Shown one piece after another: positions 1-7,047 of a DNA stretch of 9,140 nt; within the stretch, counting starts at the first letter, position 1; every line of letters begins with the position of its first letter. The stretch covers positions 1-9,140 of the forward strand of contig JBGVOE010000111.1 in assembly GCA_045126355.1 (NCBI GenBank). Direction: 5' to 3'. The position numbers were made by a program, and so were the translations under genes. The notes under the pieces were generated by a model. The model did not search any database, was not told the origin of the DNA, and saw only the letters and a program-made list of their open reading frames with translations. Origin of the DNA: CAZSIA01 sp045126355. Lineage in GTDB: Bacteria; Bacillota_I; Bacilli_A; Acholeplasmatales; Anaeroplasmataceae.

Positions 1-36
1 AAAGATCTATTTCATGACACATTAGCGTCATAATCA

Positions 37-73
37 CGAATTTTTAAAATTCGGAGGGTGTAAACCCCTTTTT
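37..73 (+). other. hairpin pair near left edge, possible plus-strand terminator
   Basis: A perfect inverted repeat (CGAATTTT at 37-44, AAAATTCG at 46-53) is followed by a 4-bp GGGT/ACCC stem with a GTAA tetraloop (56-67) and a T5 run (69-73). In the plus direction this resembles a weak intrinsic terminator. A frame open from the window edge closes with TAA at 31-33, so the end of a plus-strand gene lying outside the window is possible. The G/C-rich block could equally be part of a 5' leader RNA read on the minus strand. It does not match any riboswitch consensus I know. Confidence 0.25.
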
Positions 74-211
74 GTCTTGAAGTTCAACTATTTATTAAAC
101 TTTTTATAAATTTAACTTGACTTAGTTATAGTTGGCTTCCTTTACCCAATTTATTTTATCATATTATATCTTATATCGGAAAGATTTTTTGTCTAATAAA
201 GTCTATTATAA

Positions 212-241
212 TAAAAAAATACAGCTAAAATGCTGTATTTT
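212..241 (-). terminator. intrinsic terminator, strongest on the minus strand
   Basis: A perfect 10-bp stem (216-225 with 232-241) closes a 6-nt loop. Read on the minus strand it runs into a tract of seven Ts (plus-strand A213-219). It lies about 15 bp past the TAA (257-255) that ends the repaired frame of the small minus-strand remnant described next. That position suggests it was the terminator of that gene. The plus strand has only four Ts after the stem, so it is weaker there. Confidence 0.7.
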
Positions 242-254
242 ATAAAACTTTAAA

Positions 255-455
255 TTATATATTTTTAAGCTTGTTGTTTTTTGCTTTTCTATTCTTAATT
301 ACATTATATACATATACAAAAGCAAATATATTTCTTAATTACATTATATACATATACAAAAGCAAATATATAAAGATAGAATAGAACAACAACAATCATA
401 GGATAAAATACAGGATGTCCACCAACCAAAAAATATTTTCTTTTACTTTTTTCAT
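255..455 (-). pseudogene. remnant of a small membrane-protein gene, frameshifted by a 40-bp duplication
   Basis: On the minus strand a frame stays open from 519 to 304 without an early ATG. It contains a strongly hydrophobic stretch (MIVVVLFYLYIFAFVYVYNV) encoded from about 399 downwards. As it stands this frame stops at 306-304, inside the second copy of a 40-bp tandem repeat. Removing one repeat copy lets the same frame run on into a Lys/Asn-rich tail (NVIKNRKAKNNKLKNI) and stop at 257-255, just before a terminator. A possible original start is the ATG at 455 (MKKVKENIFWLV...), which is in another frame and stops at 398-396, so a second frameshift near 415-425 would be needed. No family is recognised. 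Hydrophobic K/N/I/Y-rich translations can arise by chance in AT-rich DNA, so confidence is low. Confidence 0.33.
292..371. repeat. two perfect tandem copies of a 40-bp unit
   Basis: Bases 292-331 and 332-371 are identical over 40 bp. The identity stops at both outer edges (A291 against T331; T332 against A372). This is one recent-looking tandem duplication. The unit is AT-rich and not palindromic, and there is no third copy. Confidence 0.95.
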
Positions 456-478
456 TATTTTCTATTTTCCTACATTCA

Positions 479-507
479 TTGACAAGAAAAATTATTAGTG
501 CGATAAT
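479..507 (+). promoter_or_regulatory. sigma-A promoter of the reductase-AcnX operon
   Basis: A perfect -35 TTGACA (479-484), a 17-bp spacer and a -10 GATAAT (502-507, 5 of 6 to consensus) lie upstream of the first operon gene. Transcription would start near 514, giving a leader of about 40 nt. The TTG of the -35 box could be mistaken for a start codon of a longer reading frame (479 onward), but the box explains it better. I see no clear operator palindrome around it. Confidence 0.8.
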
Positions 508-553
508 ATATTTAATATATTATTACAAAAAATACATTATAAGGGGAGAAAAC

Positions 554-2626
554 ATGAACACTATAGACAAAAAATACGAAGCATTATTTACACCTTGGAA
601 AATTGGTAATGTTGAAATTAAAAACCGTATCGTTATGTGCCCTATGGGTGGGACTTCTTTATTCGGATGGTTCGAATTAGGAGGATGTCATTTCGATAAG
701 GAAGCCGCTAAATTATTTTTAGAAAGAGCTAAGAATAATGTCGGTTTAATCATTCCTGGTATCGCGCCAATTCGTGATACTTTCTGGGGTAAATGGTTAT
801 ATAAAAATGAAAAAATGTTTAAAGAATTAAAAGAATTTATGGATGAAATTCATCAAACAGGAGCTAAATTATTTGTTCAATTAACAGCTGGTATGGGACG
901 TAGTTGGGCAATTACAGATTTAATTGCACCTCTTCATAAAAACAAATTTACAAGAGCATTAATTAAACCTGTTATTAATACTAATCACGAATTAGCAAGT
1001 CCAAGTCCTCAACCATCTAGATGGGCTCACGATATCATTTGTCCTGAAATGAGAGTTGAAGACATTCATGAAATTATTGAAGCATTCGCTAAAACAGCTA
1101 AATTATGTAAAGAAGCTGGAGTTGACGGTGTTGAAGTACACGCAGTCCATGAAGGTTATTTATTAGACCAATTCGCTATTGAATTCTTTAATAAACGTAC
1201 TGACCAATATGGAGGAAGTTTTGAAAATAGATATCGTTTTGCGGTAGAAATTGTTAAAGCTATTAAAGAAGCATGTGGTGCGGACTTCCCTGTTTCAATT
1301 CGTTATTCAGTAGAATCTAAATTAAAAGGGTTCTGTGAAGGTGCTATGCCTGGTGAAGATTATACTGAAGTTGGACGCAATATGGAAGAAAGTGAGAAAG
1401 CTGCTAAATATTTAGAGGAAGCTGGTTATGACATGTTAAATGCCGATAACGGAACTTATGACTCTTGGTATTGGGCTCATCCACCTATGTATATGCCTGA
1501 AAACTGTAACTTAAATAGTGTTAGTCATATTAAAAAATTTGTTAATATTCCTGTAGTATGTGCAGGTAGAATGGATCCAGAAACAGGCGCTAAAGCAGTA
1601 AGTGAAGGCGCAATTGATGGTGTAGGTATCGCAAGACAATTTTTAGTTGACCCAGAATGGATTACAAAATTAATTGAAAATAGATTAGAAGATATTAAAC
1701 CTTGTATTTGTTGTCATAGTGGTTGCTTCAACTTCTCTTCTAGTAAAGGACATGCTAATACACAAGATTTAACAGATACAATGGGACTTGCTAGATGTGC
1801 GTTAAACCCTGAAACAATGCAAAGTAAAAAATTCTATATCAAGCCTTGTAAAAAAGCTAAAAAGATTGCTATCGTTGGTGGTGGAATCGCTGGTATGGAA
1901 GCAGCTATTTTATGTGCTAAACGTGGACACAGTGTTACATTATATGAAAAAACAGATAAATTAGGTGGAGTATTTATTGCTGCATCACGACCTGAATTTA
2001 AAGAAAAAGATAGAGAATTAATTGCTTGGTACCTTAGAGAATTAACTAAATACTCAACAATCGAAGTCAAAATGAATACGATGGTTGAAGACGTTAATAA
2101 ACTAGATTGTGATGAAGTTATTATCGCAACAGGTGCTAAAGCCCGTAGAATTCCAATTAAAGGTGTAGAAAAGAGTGTTGAAGCTATTGATTACTTGTTA
2201 GATAACTCTATTGTTGGTGATAAAGTTGTTATCATTGGTGGTGGCTTAACAGGTTGTGAAATTGCATATGATTTATATTTAAAAGGTAAAACTCCAGTTA
2301 TTGTTGAAGCACAAGATGACTTAATCACGACAAAAGGAATTTGTTTAGCTAATACTAGTTATTTACGTGACTTCTTCAAAACAAATAAAGTTGAAGTTCA
2401 CTTAGAATCAACTGTAGCTGAAATTTGTGATGGTAAAGTTTTAATTAAAGATAAAGATGGAAATATTGTTGAAGTAATAACAGATTCAGTAATTATGTCT
2501 GTTGGATACACTCCAGCTCCACTTGCAGAAAAAGGACGTCATATCCATGTGATTGGAGATGCAGATAAAGTAGGTAACTTACGTACTGTTATCTGGGGTG
2601 CATGGCAAGTTTGTATGAAACTTTAA
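554..2626 (+). CDS. Old Yellow Enzyme-family NADH:flavin oxidoreductase (2,4-dienoyl-CoA reductase/BaiCD/BaiH type)
   Basis: A 690-residue cytoplasmic FMN/FAD/[4Fe-4S] ene-reductase. The N-terminal TIM barrel (about 8-375) has the NRIVMCPM FMN-site motif (24-31) and the catalytic-loop motif HAVHEGYLLDQF (196-207), with Tyr202 at the usual proton-donor place, then NKRTDQYGGS (213-222). Fe-S cysteines are C384-x2-C387-x3-C391 and C415. The last gap (23 residues) is about 12 longer than the roughly 11 of E. coli FadH. The FAD/NAD(P)H half has VGGGIAG (441-447), IIATG (523-527), IIGGGLTG (560-567) and VIGDADK (666-672). The ATG at 554 is chosen because AAGGGGAG (541-548) sits 5 nt before it; upstream in-frame codons overlap the promoter. 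Family members reduce activated C=C bonds of enoyl-CoAs, bile-acid intermediates or amines. The substrate is unknown. It is 14 bp from the AcnX large-subunit gene, so the two are surely co-transcribed. Confidence 0.93.
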   Translation: MNTIDKKYEALFTPWKIGNVEIKNRIVMCPMGGTSLFGWFELGGCHFDKEAAKLFLERAKNNVGLIIPGIAPIRDTFWGKWLYKNEKMFKELKEFMDEIHQTGAKLFVQLTAGMGRSWAITDLIAPLHKNKFTRALIKPVINTNHELASPSPQPSRWAHDIICPEMRVEDIHEIIEAFAKTAKLCKEAGVDGVEVHAVHEGYLLDQFAIEFFNKRTDQYGGSFENRYRFAVEIVKAIKEACGADFPVSIRYSVESKLKGFCEGAMPGEDYTEVGRNMEESEKAAKYLEEAGYDMLNADNGTYDSWYWAHPPMYMPENCNLNSVSHIKKFVNIPVVCAGRMDPETGAKAVSEGAIDGVGIARQFLVDPEWITKLIENRLEDIKPCICCHSGCFNFSSSKGHANTQDLTDTMGLARCALNPETMQSKKFYIKPCKKAKKIAIVGGGIAGMEAAILCAKRGHSVTLYEKTDKLGGVFIAASRPEFKEKDRELIAWYLRELTKYSTIEVKMNTMVEDVNKLDCDEVIIATGAKARRIPIKGVEKSVEAIDYLLDNSIVGDKVVIIGGGLTGCEIAYDLYLKGKTPVIVEAQDDLITTKGICLANTSYLRDFFKTNKVEVHLESTVAEICDGKVLIKDKDGNIVEVITDSVIMSVGYTPAPLAEKGRHIHVIGDADKVGNLRTVIWGAWQVCMKL

Positions 2627-2640
2627 GGAGGGCTTCTTAA

Positions 2641-3921
2641 ATGAAATTAACAGATGAACAATTAGCTATTTTAAATGGTGAAAAAGGCGAAACAAAGGCT
2701 AAGGTTATGAAGACCTTAGTAATGTATGGTGATGCATTTGAGGCTGAAAAACTAGTTCCAATCACATCAGAATATAATCACTTAGTTACTTCATTTGGAC
2801 TTAAAGTAATGAGTCCTGTATATGACTTAATGCAAACATTATTAGATGGAAATGTATGCAGTGGACAAAGATTTTCTGTAGACCCACGTCCACTTGATAA
2901 AAATGTTCCTGCTAACTTCTTACAAAATTTTGTGTTTAAAAAGTTCATGTATTCTAAACAAGAATTTTATGAAGGGCAACTTGAAAAATTAGGCTTAATG
3001 GATAAGAATGCCTTCACTTGTACTTCTTATATGTCTGAAGTTGGTAATACTCCTAAAAAAGGTGATGTATTATCTTGGGCTGAATCAAGTGCAGTTGTTT
3101 ACGCTAACTCAGTATTAGGAGCTAGATGTAATCGTAACTCAGGTATTATTGATATTATGGGGTCGATTGTTGGTTATGTTCCATACTTTGGACTTCTTAC
3201 AGATGAAGGAAGAAAAGCAACTTGGGTAATTAAAATCGCAACAACAAAAAAACCAGAAGCACAACTTCTAGGTTCAGCTATCGGTATGAAAGTTATGGAA
3301 GATGTTCCATATATTATAGGATTAGATAAATGGCTTGGTAACGAGCTAAATGACGCAACAAAAGCTTATTTAAAAGACTTTGGTGCAGCTACTGCTTCTA
3401 ACGGTGCTGTGGGATTATATCACATTGAAAACCTTACTCCAGAAGCAGTTGAATTAGGAAGAGATTTAGTGTTAGATAATGCTAAGGAATATGTTATTGA
3501 TGATGCTGAACTTGAAAGAGTAAAAGCAAATTATCCTGTAATGTGGAAAAACATTAACGCTAAACCTAAATTATGTTTTGTAGGTTGTCCACACTTATCT
3601 TTAGAACAATTAAAAACATGGACTATTGATATTGAAAACAACCTAAAAGAAAACAACTTAAAGAAAATTACTATTCCAACAGTATTCACTGCCGCTCCTG
3701 GCGTATTAGAAGCATTTGAGGCTACTGAATATGCCGAAAGATTAAAGAATACAGGTGTAATAACTTCATACATTTGTCCTTTAATGTATATGAACAATCC
3801 ATTATGTAAGAAAATGCCAGTTATCACTTCTTCTAATAAACTACGTACATATACTAGCGCTAGATATTATACAGACGCTGAAATCTTACATATGATTACT
3901 TCAAAAGGAGGTAAACGCTAA
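2641..3921 (+). CDS. aconitase X (AcnX) large subunit, catalytic domain (DUF521)
   Basis: A 426-residue catalytic part of a two-subunit Fe-S hydro-lyase. Family hallmarks are an N-terminal MKLTDEQLAILNGEKG, SVDPRPLD (79-86), ANSVLGARCNR (155-165), a GCPHLSLEQ motif (315-323), ICP (378-380) and a C-terminal SSNKLRTYTSARYY (397-410). C163, C316 and C379 are the cysteines inside these conserved blocks and are the likely cluster ligands (inference). Characterised AcnX enzymes are archaeal phosphomevalonate dehydratase and bacterial cis-3-hydroxy-L-proline dehydratase; both remove water. No mevalonate or proline gene is present here, so neither name is justified. Many bacterial AcnX proteins are single fused chains; here the subunits are separate. 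AGGAGG (2626-2631) precedes the ATG by 9 nt and overlaps the reductase stop codon. Confidence 0.9.
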   Translation: MKLTDEQLAILNGEKGETKAKVMKTLVMYGDAFEAEKLVPITSEYNHLVTSFGLKVMSPVYDLMQTLLDGNVCSGQRFSVDPRPLDKNVPANFLQNFVFKKFMYSKQEFYEGQLEKLGLMDKNAFTCTSYMSEVGNTPKKGDVLSWAESSAVVYANSVLGARCNRNSGIIDIMGSIVGYVPYFGLLTDEGRKATWVIKIATTKKPEAQLLGSAIGMKVMEDVPYIIGLDKWLGNELNDATKAYLKDFGAATASNGAVGLYHIENLTPEAVELGRDLVLDNAKEYVIDDAELERVKANYPVMWKNINAKPKLCFVGCPHLSLEQLKTWTIDIENNLKENNLKKITIPTVFTAAPGVLEAFEATEYAERLKNTGVITSYICPLMYMNNPLCKKMPVITSSNKLRTYTSARYYTDAEILHMITSKGGKR

Positions 3922-4364
3922 TGAAAGTATTTCAAGGTAGAGTAATTACTCCAGGAACTGTTACTGCTCTAGCTGTAGTAACTACACAAGGTTTTAATAC
4001 ACTTGCATCACTTCAAATGGCCCTACAATTTGGTGATAAAGAAGTTAAATGTGGTGACCAAAATAATAGCGAATTACATGGTAAACCACTTATCGGTAAA
4101 GCTTTGTGCTTACCACAAACAATTGGATCAACAACAGGTGGATTAGTTCTATATTGCGCATGTGCATTAGAAAAGAATCCAGCTTGTATGTTATTTAGTA
4201 ATCATATCGATTCTCTAGCTGCCGCAGGTGCCGTTTTAGCTGAGGTATGGGTTGATAAAGTAACAATGCCTGTAATAGATTCTTTAGGTGATGAATTCTT
4301 ATCTTATGTAAAAGATGGTATGAAGATCACTGTTAAAGAAAATGGTGTTGTAGAAGTCGAATAA
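3921..4364 (+). CDS. aconitase X small subunit, swivel domain (DUF126)
   Basis: A 147-residue swivel domain that pairs with the large subunit to close the active site. Visible motifs are GFNTLASLQ (24-32), CGDQNNSELHGK (44-55), GKALCLPQTIGSTTGG (59-74) and LFSNHIDSLAAAG (91-103). The Ser in the GST block (Ser70) matches the conserved, catalytically important Ser of this domain (commonly written GSS). The SFWGGVDP-like segment seen in many DUF126 proteins is absent; GFNTLAS and DQNN stand in its place. This points to a distinct AcnX subgroup, possibly with a different substrate (inference). The ATG shares one base with the large-subunit stop (TAATG) and is served by AAGGAGGT (3905-3912), so translation of the two subunits is probably coupled. 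It is the last gene of the operon; a terminator follows 19 bp later. Confidence 0.9.
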   Translation: MKVFQGRVITPGTVTALAVVTTQGFNTLASLQMALQFGDKEVKCGDQNNSELHGKPLIGKALCLPQTIGSTTGGLVLYCACALEKNPACMLFSNHIDSLAAAGAVLAEVWVDKVTMPVIDSLGDEFLSYVKDGMKITVKENGVVEVE

Positions 4365-4382
4365 TTTTTAAATTAAAAAAAT

Positions 4383-4431
4383 AAAGACCATTTAAAGTAG
4401 AAATCAATATCCTACTAAAATGGTCTTTTTT
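4383..4431 (+). terminator. terminator of the reductase-AcnX operon
   Basis: A long stem (4383-4400 with 4412-4428; 11 bp AAAGACCATTT, a small bulge, then AGTAG) closes an 11-nt loop, and a T-run ends at 4431. It lies 19 bp after the stop codon of the last operon gene. Confidence 0.9.
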
Positions 4432-4440
4432 ATTCTAGAA

Positions 4441-4468
4441 AAATAAAAAAAGTTGACCTAAGATCAAC
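4441..4468 (-). terminator. terminator of tRNA-Ser
   Basis: On the minus strand a 7-bp stem (GTTGATC/GGTCAAC, one G-U pair, TTA loop) is followed by an almost pure T tract (plus-strand A-run 4443-4451). It starts 12 nt past the CCA end of the tRNA. Confidence 0.75.
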
Positions 4469-4480
4469 ATGCTTTTTTAC

Positions 4481-4571
4481 TGGCGGAGAAAGAGGGATTC
4501 GAACCCTCGCGGCAGTTCCCCGCCCTACGCCCTTAGCAGGGGCGCCTCTTCGGCCTCTTGAGTATTTCTCC
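4481..4571 (-). tRNA. tRNA-Ser(GCU), decodes AGC/AGU
   Basis: The 91-nt minus-strand sequence folds as a class II tRNA. The acceptor stem is GGAGAAA/TTTCTCC with discriminator G and an encoded CCA. The D-arm stem is CTC/GAG. The anticodon stem CGCCC/GGGCG encloses the loop CTGCTAA, giving anticodon GCT. A long variable arm (GGCGG/CTGCC) is typical of tRNA-Ser. The T arm is GAGGG-TTCGAAT-CCCTC. It is a single tRNA with its own promoter and terminator, placed between two converging protein-coding units. Confidence 0.97.
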
Positions 4572-4593
4572 ATTTACTTGAGTACGCCCTTAT

Positions 4594-4622
4594 ATAATAT
4601 ACTAAAACAAAACATAAGTCAA
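4594..4622 (-). promoter_or_regulatory. promoter of tRNA-Ser
   Basis: The minus strand reads TTGACT (4622-4617), a 17-bp spacer and TATTAT (4599-4594). This would start transcription about 16 nt before the tRNA 5' end. It lies just beyond the tex terminator, so the tRNA does not depend on tex transcription. Confidence 0.75.
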
Positions 4623-4642
4623 GCATTTTTTTACTAAAATAA

Positions 4643-4673
4643 CAAAAAAGAAAGGACCTTTAAAAGTCCTTCC
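4643..4673 (-). terminator. terminator of tex
   Basis: On the minus strand GGAAGGAC (4673-4666) pairs with GTCCTTTC (4657-4650), followed by six Ts (plus-strand A4644-4649). The stem begins inside the tex stop codon. Confidence 0.85.
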
Positions 4674-6991
4674 TATTCTTCATTTTTAAACATAGTTAGT
4701 TGTAATTTTTGTTTTACTAAATCAACTTTGTAAACATACACTTTAACTAATTGACCTACACTAAACATATCAGATGGATGTTTAATATAACCTTTTGTCA
4801 TTTTAGAAATGTGAAGTAAGCCATCTCCATGTAAACCACAGTCGATAAAACAACCAAAGTCTACAACGTTTCTAACAGTTCCTTCAAGTTCCATACCAAC
4901 TGTTAAATCTTCTAATCTTAATACATCACTTCTAAGTTGTGGAGTATCAAAGTTATCACGAATATCACGTAATGGATTACTTAAAGCATCTAAGATATCA
5001 TCTAAAAGATAAGTATCAATATTTAGCTTTTCTTTTAATGCAATTTTATTAGCTGTTTTAACTTTATTAATTACATCAGCACTACCTAATTCTAAAGGAT
5101 TGATTTCTAATTCTTTCATAACTAAGTATGCTTTATCATAACTTTCTGGATGGATTGAAGTTTGGTCTAAAGGTTCAAATCCTGTAATACGTAAGAACCC
5201 AATTGCTTGTTCATAAGCTTTAGGGCCTAATTTTGGAACTTTTAAGATTTCTTTACGGCTCTTAAACATTCCATTTTCATCACGATATTTAACGATATTA
5301 GCAGCAATACCTTTATTTAATCCTGATACATACATTAATAAGTTTTTACTTGCAGTATTAACGTTAACACCAACCTTATTAACAGCTTCACTTACAACGA
5401 AGTCTAATGTTTCTTCTAATTTAGATTGAGTAACATCATGTTGATATTGCCCTACACCAATAGCTTTAGGTTCAATTTTAACTAACTCAGCTAATGGGTC
5501 TTGAATACGACGTGCAATACTTACAGCTGAACGTTCTTCAACGTTAAAGTCAGGGAATTCTTCTCTTGCTACTTCACTTGCTGAATAAACAGAAGCTCCA
5601 GCTTCGCTTACAATAACATAAGAAATTTTTAAGTTATTATTTTTAATTACATTAGCAATAAAGCTTTCTGTTTCTCTTGAAGCAGTACCATTACCAATAG
5701 CGATAATTTCTACTTTATATTTACTAATTAATCTTAAAACTGTTTTTTCACTCTTAATTACTGATTGTGGGTCAACACTTACACCTTTAGCAATTTCATT
5801 TGGATAAATCTTATCTTTTTCTAAGAATTTTCCTGTTTGATCAATAACAGCTAATTTACAACCTGTTCTAAACGCTGGGTCAACACCTAAAACAATTTTA
5901 CCTTTTAAAGGTGCTTGAAGTAATAAGTTTTTAAGATTTAAACCAAAGATATTAATAGCTTGTGCTTCAGCTTTTTCCTTAAGTTCAGCTCTAATTTCTC
6001 TTTCAAGTGATGGGAAGATTAAACGTTTATAAGCATCAGCGGCACAGTCTTTTAATTCTTGATCAAATACACCACCAATAGTTCTTCCGATAACTTTACG
6101 ATTCAAATATTCTAATGCTTCAGTCTTATCAAATTCAATTGAAACACTTAAGATATCCATAGCTTCAGCTCTGTTTAAAGCAAGCATACGGTGTGGTTTA
6201 ATGTGTGATACTAATTCGCTGTAATCATAATAGTTTTCAAAAACTTTACCTTCATCTACAGCATTCTTTTTAATTTTAGAATTAATTGTACCTTTTTTGA
6301 AAATGTTAAAACGTAGGACTTTACGATAGTCTGCATTATCACTAATTCGTTCTGCAATAATATAAGATGCGTTTAAAATAGCGAATTCAACAGAAGGAAC
6401 ATTTTCGTTTAAGAATGGTTTACAAACATTATTTAAATATTCTTCTTTACTAGCTGCATCTACTGTTAATTCTTCATTTTTAACTTCTAAATTTAAACCA
6501 GCTAAAGCCTTAGCAAAAGCATTATTTTCCACAGTTTTTGGTTTTTCTTGTTTAACTCTTGGTTTTACTAATTTAGGATTTTTCATCATTAAATCAGCTA
6601 ATGGTTCTAATCCTAATTTAATAGCTTCAGTAGCTTTAGTTTTCTTCTTTTCTTTAAATGGACGATATAAGTCTTCAATTTCAACTAACTTAGTAGCAGC
6701 TAAGATTTGTTCATTTAATTCAGGAGTTAATAACCCCTTTTCATCAATAAGACGAATAACATCCGCTTTTCTTTTTTCTAATGACTTAACATATTCATAG
6801 TTGTCTGAGATTGCCTTGATTTGTTCATCATTTAATGCACCTGTTGCTTCTTTACGGTAACGAGCAATAAATGGAACAGTACAACCATCAGCTAATAAAT
6901 CTAATGTTGCAGTAACTTGTTTTAAAGTAATATTTAAACCAACTGCAATTTCTGTTAATTTTTCTTCGCTTAATAAATATTTGTCTTCCAT
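4673..6991 (-). CDS. tex: Tex, S1-domain RNA-binding transcription accessory protein
   Basis: A 772-residue cytoplasmic nucleic-acid-binding protein of normal length for Tex (about 720-785). In order: an N-terminal helical region with FIARYRKEATGAL (41-53), a central helical part, a YqgF/RNase H-like domain starting at VLGVDPAFRTGCK (367-379), AIGNGTASRE (431-440) and SEAGASVYSASE (462-473), helix-hairpin-helix motifs (about 540-605, with NTASKNLL and KVPKLGPKAYEQAIGF), and a C-terminal S1 domain (about 697-768, VVDFGCFIDCGLHGDGLLHIS). Tex associates with RNA polymerase and affects transcription and stress or virulence traits in several bacteria; its exact role in this lineage is not known. 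AAAGGA (7006-7001) lies 9 nt before the ATG. The gene sits directly downstream of the terminator of the minus-strand gene before it, and I see no strong promoter of its own. Confidence 0.96.
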   Translation of the reverse strand: MEDKYLLSEEKLTEIAVGLNITLKQVTATLDLLADGCTVPFIARYRKEATGALNDEQIKAISDNYEYVKSLEKRKADVIRLIDEKGLLTPELNEQILAATKLVEIEDLYRPFKEKKKTKATEAIKLGLEPLADLMMKNPKLVKPRVKQEKPKTVENNAFAKALAGLNLEVKNEELTVDAASKEEYLNNVCKPFLNENVPSVEFAILNASYIIAERISDNADYRKVLRFNIFKKGTINSKIKKNAVDEGKVFENYYDYSELVSHIKPHRMLALNRAEAMDILSVSIEFDKTEALEYLNRKVIGRTIGGVFDQELKDCAADAYKRLIFPSLEREIRAELKEKAEAQAINIFGLNLKNLLLQAPLKGKIVLGVDPAFRTGCKLAVIDQTGKFLEKDKIYPNEIAKGVSVDPQSVIKSEKTVLRLISKYKVEIIAIGNGTASRETESFIANVIKNNNLKISYVIVSEAGASVYSASEVAREEFPDFNVEERSAVSIARRIQDPLAELVKIEPKAIGVGQYQHDVTQSKLEETLDFVVSEAVNKVGVNVNTASKNLLMYVSGLNKGIAANIVKYRDENGMFKSRKEILKVPKLGPKAYEQAIGFLRITGFEPLDQTSIHPESYDKAYLVMKELEINPLELGSADVINKVKTANKIALKEKLNIDTYLLDDILDALSNPLRDIRDNFDTPQLRSDVLRLEDLTVGMELEGTVRNVVDFGCFIDCGLHGDGLLHISKMTKGYIKHPSDMFSVGQLVKVYVYKVDLVKQKLQLTMFKNEE

Positions 6992-7014
6992 AATTATTTT
7001 TCCTTTCTAACAAG

Positions 7015-7039
7015 TAAAAAATGCAGGAATATCCTGCAT
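7015..7039 (-). terminator. intercistronic terminator between the membrane-protein gene and tex
   Basis: A perfect 8-bp stem (7021-7028 with 7032-7039, 3-nt loop) is followed on the minus strand by a T-run (plus-strand A7015-7021). It begins 8 bp after the stop of the upstream gene and ends 23 bp before the tex ATG. It either separates the two genes or lets only some transcripts reach tex. Confidence 0.8.
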
Positions 7040-7047
7040 CTATTTTA

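Noticed and set aside
20..205. Riboswitch or T-box on the minus strand
   Set aside because: I compared it from memory with common classes (purine, lysine, SAM, THF, fluoride, preQ1, M-box, T-box) and found no conserved core. The -10-like TATAAT lacks a good -35.
292..371. CRISPR-like repeat
   Set aside because: There are only two copies, directly adjacent with no spacer, AT-rich, and with no cas genes. It is a plain tandem duplication.
1834..2070. Minus-strand 78-codon open frame
   Set aside because: It lies wholly inside the reductase gene on the opposite strand, with no Shine-Dalgarno site and no recognisable domain. It is a shadow frame.
3531..3827. Minus-strand 98-codon open frame
   Set aside because: It is antisense to conserved AcnX motifs of the real gene, and its translation has no family features.
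4481..4571. tRNA-Ser as an attachment site of an integrated element
   Set aside because: No duplicate of the tRNA 3' end, no integrase and no phage or plasmid genes are in the window. Both flanks are ordinary chromosomal genes.
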